Source: Bacteroidia bacterium | GTDB taxonomy: Bacteria; Bacteroidota; Bacteroidia; J057; JANWXU01 | Assembly: GCA_025057395.1 (NCBI GenBank) | Contig: JANWXU010000021.1 | Coordinates: 1 to 44,069 of the forward strand | DNA: 44,069 nucleotides | Direction: 5' to 3' | Made by a program: the position numbers and the translations under genes | Part shown: positions 39,227 to 44,069 of the stretch, piece by piece | How the letters are laid out: every line of letters starts with the position of its first letter | Position numbering within the stretch: position 1 is the first letter of the stretch | The notes under the pieces: model-generated | What the model saw: only the letters and a program-made list of their open reading frames with translations | What the model was told of the DNA's origin: nothing | Databases searched by the model: none

Positions 39227-41653
39227 ATGCTAAAAAATATAGTATTAGAACAAGAAGTCGCCGGGGTACTAGAATATCCTTTAACACGAGAACAAATTAT
39301 AGCTGATTACCGCTTGGCTTTCAAGAGTAGGCAAGCTAGCATGATAGGTCGGCGAGAGGTACTTACGGGCAAAGCTAAGTTTGGAATTTTTGGGGATGGG
39401 AAAGAAGTGGCGCAGCTAGCATTGGCTAAGTTTTTTGAAAAAGGGGATATTCGCGCAGGGTACTACCGAGACCAAACCTGGATGTTTGCCACAGGAATGT
39501 TAACTATTCGAGAGTTTTTTTCACAACTCTATGCGCATACTGATATTCAGTATGATCCCTCTTCAGCAGGGCGTCAGATGAATGCGCATTTTGCTACTCG
39601 AATGTTAGATGAAAACGGAGACTGGTTAAACTTAACGGAAAAACCTCAGTCTTCTGCCGACACTTCTCCTACTGCTTCTCAAATGCCGCGAATGTTAGGC
39701 TTAGCACAAGCTTCAAAGTTATATCGTAATTTGAAAGAGTTGGCGCAATTTAAGCAGTTTTCTAATAATGGGAATGAAGTAGTTTTTGGAACTATCGGGG
39801 ATGCTAGTACCTCGGAGGGAATTTTTTGGGAGACGGTTAATGCAGCGGGAGTTTTACAGGTGCCTCTAATTATTTCTGTTTGGGACGATAACTACGGTAT
39901 TTCTGTACCTATTCAATATCAAACCACTAAGGGGTCCATTTCTACTTTGCTATCTGGCTTTGTACCCACCACTGAATTGCCGGGTGTAGATGTGTACGTG
40001 GTTAAGGGATGGGACTATGTTGCTTTGATTAATACCTATCAGAGGGCAGTACAGAAAACTCGAACTTACCACACACCAGCTGTTATCCACGTTTGTGAAT
40101 TAACCCAGCCGCAGGGTCATTCTACTTCGGGGAGCCATGAAAGATATAAATCTAAAGAACGCTTACAGTGGGAAAAGGAGTACGATTGTTTAAATAAAAT
40201 GCGTCAATGGATGATAGCGCAAGGCATTGTTACAGCCCAGGAGCTGGATGAAATGGAGAACCAAGATAAGAAGGAAGTGGCGCATATTAAGGCGGAGGCT
40301 TGGGAACTATATCAGCAGTCTATACGGCAAGAAATTTATGAAGTTTCTGCTATTATTGAGCGTATGGCTGCTTCTTCTGCAGTATATACAGAACTATTAG
40401 AAATTAAAGATCAATTGAATAAAATAGCGGAGCCTATTCGACGGGATGTAATGGTGGCAGTTCGTAAAGCTCTTGTGGCAACATATAGAGAAGATTCAGA
40501 ATACAAAGAAACCCTACGCAGATGGAAAAAACAGGCAGATAAGCTTAACTACGAACGTTTTAGCTCTCATTTGTATAGCGAGTCTTCGTACAGTGCACTG
40601 AAGGTAAAGCAAGTGCCAGTTGTATATCCTCCAGAGCCTAGAATGGTAGATGGCAGAGAAGTATTGCAAGCTTGTTTTGATGCAGCTTTAGCAAGAGACC
40701 CGCGTGTTATTGCTTTTGGTGAAGATGTGGGGCGTTTAGGGGATGTAAATCAGGCGTTTGCTGGTTTACAGCAAAAGTACGGCGAGTTTCGGGTAGCAGA
40801 TACGGGCATTCGAGAAGCAACTATTATTGGTCAGGGTATTGGGCTTGCAATGCGAGGCTTAAGGCCTATAGCAGAAATCCAATATTTAGATTATTTGCTT
40901 TATGCGCTAGAAATCATTTCAGATGACCTTTGTACTTTGCAATATCGGACTAAAGGAGGGCAAAAAGCGCCGCTTATTATTCGAACGCGTGGACATCGAC
41001 TGGAGGGAATTTGGCACTCAGGCTCACCCATGGGGACTATTATCCATGCCTTTCGTGGTATTCATGTGCTTGTACCGCGTAATATGACGCAAGCAGCAGG
41101 CTTTTACAATACCATGTTACAATCCGATGAACCGGCTTTAATTATTGAAGTACTCAATGGTTACCGCCTCAAAGAACCTATGCCTGCCAATGTTGGTGAA
41201 TTTACTGTTCCGCTGGGAGTACCCGAAGTTTTGCGAAGTGGAGAAGATATAACGATCGTAACTTACGGACCTAATTGCCGCTTGGCCTTAGAAGCGGCAG
41301 AGATACTATATAATTTAGGAATTAGTGTGGAAGTAATTGATGTTCAGACTCTTCTGCCTTTTGATATTCATCATAAGATTGTAGAATCGCTCAAAAAGAC
41401 AAGCCGGATTTTGTTTTTAGATGAAGATGTGCCAGGGGGCGCAACAGCATACATGATGCAGAAAGTACTGGAGGAACAAAATGGGTATAGATATTTAGAT
41501 TCGGCGCCACGCACTTTAAGTGGAAAACCACATAGGCCTGCTTATGCTTCCGATGGGGATTATTTTTCTAAACCTAATGTAGAAGATATACTGCAAGTAG
41601 TAACTGAAATGATGCACGAGGTAAATCCAAGTAAGTATCGATTAATTTACTAA
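39227..41653 (+). CDS. Fused 2-oxoacid dehydrogenase E1 component, alpha and beta subunits
   Basis: Thiamine-diphosphate-dependent decarboxylase of a pyruvate or branched-chain 2-oxoacid dehydrogenase complex, 808 residues from the ATG at 39227 (the upstream TTG at 39203 would add eight unlikely residues). The alpha-type half (about 20-350) carries the ThDP motif as GDAST (Asp192) to DNYGIS (Asn222). A helical linker (about 370-465) joins it to the beta-type half (about 474-808), which has AFGEDVG, RIGIREATIIGQGIG-like VADTGIREATIIGQG, RTRGHRLEGIWHSGSP and the C-terminal transketolase-like part (LFLDEDVPGGATAYM). Single-chain E1 proteins of this length are usual in Bacteroidota. Whether the substrate is pyruvate or a branched-chain oxoacid cannot be told from sequence alone. 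No E2 or E3 gene is adjacent. The kinase frame begins within about 60 nt downstream. Confidence 0.9.
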   Translation: MLKNIVLEQEVAGVLEYPLTREQIIADYRLAFKSRQASMIGRREVLTGKAKFGIFGDGKEVAQLALAKFFEKGDIRAGYYRDQTWMFATGMLTIREFFSQLYAHTDIQYDPSSAGRQMNAHFATRMLDENGDWLNLTEKPQSSADTSPTASQMPRMLGLAQASKLYRNLKELAQFKQFSNNGNEVVFGTIGDASTSEGIFWETVNAAGVLQVPLIISVWDDNYGISVPIQYQTTKGSISTLLSGFVPTTELPGVDVYVVKGWDYVALINTYQRAVQKTRTYHTPAVIHVCELTQPQGHSTSGSHERYKSKERLQWEKEYDCLNKMRQWMIAQGIVTAQELDEMENQDKKEVAHIKAEAWELYQQSIRQEIYEVSAIIERMAASSAVYTELLEIKDQLNKIAEPIRRDVMVAVRKALVATYREDSEYKETLRRWKKQADKLNYERFSSHLYSESSYSALKVKQVPVVYPPEPRMVDGREVLQACFDAALARDPRVIAFGEDVGRLGDVNQAFAGLQQKYGEFRVADTGIREATIIGQGIGLAMRGLRPIAEIQYLDYLLYALEIISDDLCTLQYRTKGGQKAPLIIRTRGHRLEGIWHSGSPMGTIIHAFRGIHVLVPRNMTQAAGFYNTMLQSDEPALIIEVLNGYRLKEPMPANVGEFTVPLGVPEVLRSGEDITIVTYGPNCRLALEAAEILYNLGISVEVIDVQTLLPFDIHHKIVESLKKTSRILFLDEDVPGGATAYMMQKVLEEQNGYRYLDSAPRTLSGKPHRPAYASDGDYFSKPNVEDILQVVTEMMHEVNPSKYRLIY

Positions 41654-41714
41654 AATGAATTGGTTGGAGAGTATTTTGTAGGAGAATAAAAAACTAAACA
41701 ATTATACTTTTTCA

Positions 41715-44069
41715 GTGCAAGCTTTAGACTGGGGTATAGGAGATAAAAGTATAGTAGCTCTGCAAGAGGTGTTGAATTTGTGCCCTACTTTAGTTCGAAT
41801 AAAAGATGAAAAGGGAAAATTACATTATATCAATAAGGCTTACTATGAATATTTAAAGGGAGCCAAGGATTATACTTATCAGCAATGTTTAGAATGGGCG
41901 CCGCTTAATAATATAGGGGGGGAGGAAAAATTGGTTTTTGAAGAAAGAAAAAGAAAGGAGTGGGAAGAAGTACTTATGCCTCTAGAAGGGGAGGGGGAAT
42001 GGTTTCGGACAGTAGCTGAGCTATATGATGTGCCAGGGCAAGGAAGTTTTTTGGTTTGTTTTTCGGAAAACATAAGTGAAAAGGTAAGACTACGTAACGC
42101 GCTTAGGGCTAAAGAACAGGAGACTAAAGCAATTTTTGATGCCCTTCCTGATTTCTACTTCCGTCTGAATTCAGAGCTGGTATGTACGGAGTGCTTTTCG
42201 GGTATCAATTCTCTTTATTTTGAGTCTCCTGATCATTTTTTGGGAAAAAATTTATCTCAAATTTTTAAGCCAGTTCTTTATGAGAAATATTTAGAAGCTA
42301 TACATAAAGCTCGAGAGTACAATGAGTTAGTTACTTTTGAATATGAATTGCCCACTAAAAATGGTAAGCAGGTATATGAGGCTCGTTTGGCGCCTATCTT
42401 AAAATCTGAAGTTTTTGTTGTACTTCGTAATATTACTCGTAATAAACGGGTGGTGGAAGCGCTGAAGCAGAGCGAGGCGCAGTATCGTGCAGTAGTACAA
42501 GACCAAACTGAGTTGATTTTTCGATTTAATAGTGATACAAGGATTAGCTTTGTAAATGATGCTTTTTGTCGCTTTTTTCAAACCACGCCGCAAGCAGTGG
42601 TACATAAAACTTGCCAGGAAGTTTTGGGTCAGCAAAACGCAGAAGAATTTGGGGAGCACGCTCATAAAGTGGCTTCGGAGTCAATCTCTTTTATAAGCTT
42701 TGAGCAAAAGGTAAAGGCAAAGGACAATACAGAGCAATGGTTGCAATGGACTCTACGCAGAATTGGGGGCACTGCCAGTCCTAAGCTTGATGAGTTTCAG
42801 GCAGTAGGAAGGGATATTACGCAATTAAAGCAAACGCAACAGGCATTATTGATAGCTAAAGAGTCAGCAGAAAGAGCCACACGGGCTAAATCTGAATTTT
42901 TGGCTATTATGAGCCACGAGATTCGGACGCCTATGAATGGGGTAATTGGAATGGTTGGTCTTTTGAGTAATACTAACCTTACTGAGGAGCAAAAAGAATA
43001 CGTGGAAGCTATTCGGAGTAGTGCCGAAAGCTTGTTATTGATAATCAATGATATTTTAGATTTTTCTAAAGTTGAGTCTGGTAAAGTGGAGATTGAAATG
43101 CTCCCCTTTTGGCTTAATGACTGTGTAGAAAGTGTTATTGATATTTTCACTCCCCGCTTTTATGAAAAAAATCTTGCTTTTTACTACATCCTAGAGCCTG
43201 CTGTTCCCAGGGCTATGATTGGCGACTATGCTCGTTTACGCCAGATCTTAATTAATTTAGTGGGGAACGCTGTGAAATTTACTCATGCAGGATATATTGA
43301 GTTAAGATTTAGATTAAGTAGAGAGATTGGTTCTCAGGAGGTAGAGATAGAGTGCTCTGTAAAGGACACGGGGATTGGAATTAGCAAGGAACGCATCCCG
43401 CTATTGTTTCAGCCCTTTAGCCAGGGCGATACTTCTACTACTCGAAAATATGGGGGCACAGGCCTAGGTTTAGCTATTTGTGCCAAACTGATAGAACTTA
43501 TGCAGGGAAAATATTGGGTGGAAAGTGAACCTAGTATGGGTTCTACTTTTTACTTTACTTTTGTGGTAAAAAAGAAAGATTCCCAGTCATTATTTTTACC
43601 CCTACGGGTTGGCTCAGGCATAGGAACATCTATACTCAAGGAGTCTTTGGAAGCCATTCTATTTGGCATGGTGAAAAGTTATTACTTTATGGATATTGAC
43701 GAGTTAGTCTCCTCTTTGAATTCTGCTTCTTTAGATTTGATTATAGTGGACTATGTATTCATTGCTACTTATGGTGTTCAGTTAAGTTCCTGTATACAAA
43801 AGTACGAAATTCCTTTTGTCCTTATTACTTATCCTGGGCTTAGTTCTACACTTTTATCCTTCTTACCCTTTCAGTTCAAGTATACGCTGAATTTACCCTT
43901 GAAACAAAGTAATTTACAAAATATACTGCAAGAAGTAGCAAAAGTGCCCGCAGAAGCTTCTAAGGAGGTAGTTACAAATAAGGAATTTGTAATTGCATTT
44001 AGTTCCTTAGTGAATTCGATTTCTGTTTTGTTAGCTGAGGATAATTTAATTAATCAAAAGTTGATGGAT
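41715..44069 (+). CDS. PAS-domain hybrid sensor histidine kinase (partial, C-terminus off window)
   Basis: A sensor kinase that should autophosphorylate on His and pass the phosphate to its own receiver. No membrane segment is visible, so it is probably cytoplasmic. The 785 visible residues hold PAS-like regions (about 20-130, RIKDEKGKLHYINKAYYEY; about 145-255; about 260-375), HisKA with FLAIMSHEIRTPMNG (His401), and an HATPase with RLRQILINLVGNAVKFT, DTGIGI, FQPFSQGD and GGTGLGLAI. A degenerate receiver-like stretch (about 630-750, DLIIVDY) follows, and then a true receiver beginning VLLAEDNLINQKLMD at the edge. The frame is open from 41682, but it has no ATG before 41976, which would delete the first PAS core. 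The GTG at 41715 is the best in-frame start. An in-frame ATG at 41655 is cut off by a TAG at 41679. Confidence 0.85.
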   Translation, partial: MQALDWGIGDKSIVALQEVLNLCPTLVRIKDEKGKLHYINKAYYEYLKGAKDYTYQQCLEWAPLNNIGGEEKLVFEERKRKEWEEVLMPLEGEGEWFRTVAELYDVPGQGSFLVCFSENISEKVRLRNALRAKEQETKAIFDALPDFYFRLNSELVCTECFSGINSLYFESPDHFLGKNLSQIFKPVLYEKYLEAIHKAREYNELVTFEYELPTKNGKQVYEARLAPILKSEVFVVLRNITRNKRVVEALKQSEAQYRAVVQDQTELIFRFNSDTRISFVNDAFCRFFQTTPQAVVHKTCQEVLGQQNAEEFGEHAHKVASESISFISFEQKVKAKDNTEQWLQWTLRRIGGTASPKLDEFQAVGRDITQLKQTQQALLIAKESAERATRAKSEFLAIMSHEIRTPMNGVIGMVGLLSNTNLTEEQKEYVEAIRSSAESLLLIINDILDFSKVESGKVEIEMLPFWLNDCVESVIDIFTPRFYEKNLAFYYILEPAVPRAMIGDYARLRQILINLVGNAVKFTHAGYIELRFRLSREIGSQEVEIECSVKDTGIGISKERIPLLFQPFSQGDTSTTRKYGGTGLGLAICAKLIELMQGKYWVESEPSMGSTFYFTFVVKKKDSQSLFLPLRVGSGIGTSILKESLEAILFGMVKSYYFMDIDELVSSLNSASLDLIIVDYVFIATYGVQLSSCIQKYEIPFVLITYPGLSSTLLSFLPFQFKYTLNLPLKQSNLQNILQEVAKVPAEASKEVVTNKEFVIAFSSLVNSISVLLAEDNLINQKLMD

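Noticed and set aside
42797-43150. 117-codon minus-strand frame inside the kinase gene
   Set aside because: Antisense to the HisKA and HATPase start, which are intact on the plus strand; no features of its own.

Overview
The window looks like a chromosomal stretch from a member of the Bacteroidota, possibly a Cytophagales-like gliding or surface-associated lineage. The evidence is two C-terminal type IX secretion (T9SS) type A sorting domains, Bacteroidota-style promoters (TTG, 18-19 nt, TAnnTTTG), CHU_C-associated Ig-like repeats as in Cytophaga, an SprB-like repeat, a fused alpha/beta 2-oxoacid dehydrogenase E1, and A+T-rich DNA with little Shine-Dalgarno use. The order-level guess is weak. 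I saw no rRNA, tRNA, CRISPR array, insertion sequence or phage gene.

Layout. (1) 1-2190, minus: a secreted TPR protein with twelve 42-residue repeats, cut by the window edge just where a CHAT domain would normally follow. (2) 2439-4736, plus: a secreted patatin-like phospholipase with a C-terminal outer-membrane barrel, divergent from the TPR gene. (3) 4792-17613, minus: a 4273-residue secreted giant with an N-terminal DUF7948/SBBP propeller, two PKD domains, 23 'RCG' Ig-like repeats, 15 'W/GP' Ig-like repeats and a T9SS sorting domain. (4) 17836-18603, minus: kdsB. (5) 18854-38728, plus: a 6624-residue secreted giant with 41 RCG repeats, 27 W/GP repeats, four 'PW' repeats, an SprB-like repeat, two fibronectin type III domains and a T9SS sorting domain. 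(6) 39227-41653, plus: fused E1 alpha/beta dehydrogenase. (7) 41715-44069, plus: a PAS hybrid histidine kinase, cut by the right edge.

The two giant genes fill about three quarters of the window and are the main interest. They are paralogues in different arrangements. Both run from RCG repeats into W/GP repeats, and both keep the same four idiosyncratic W/GP repeats in the same order at the junction, while the arrays on either side have different copy numbers. The likely products are very long, disulfide-bonded, cell-surface fibres exported by the T9SS. If they are attached through A-type LPS, kdsB (KDO activation for LPS) lies suggestively between them, although kdsB is a housekeeping gene and the position may be chance. 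The phospholipase, the E1 enzyme and the kinase show no clear functional link to the giants. I found no defence or mobile system. The best candidate for something undescribed is the paired giant Ig-fibre locus.
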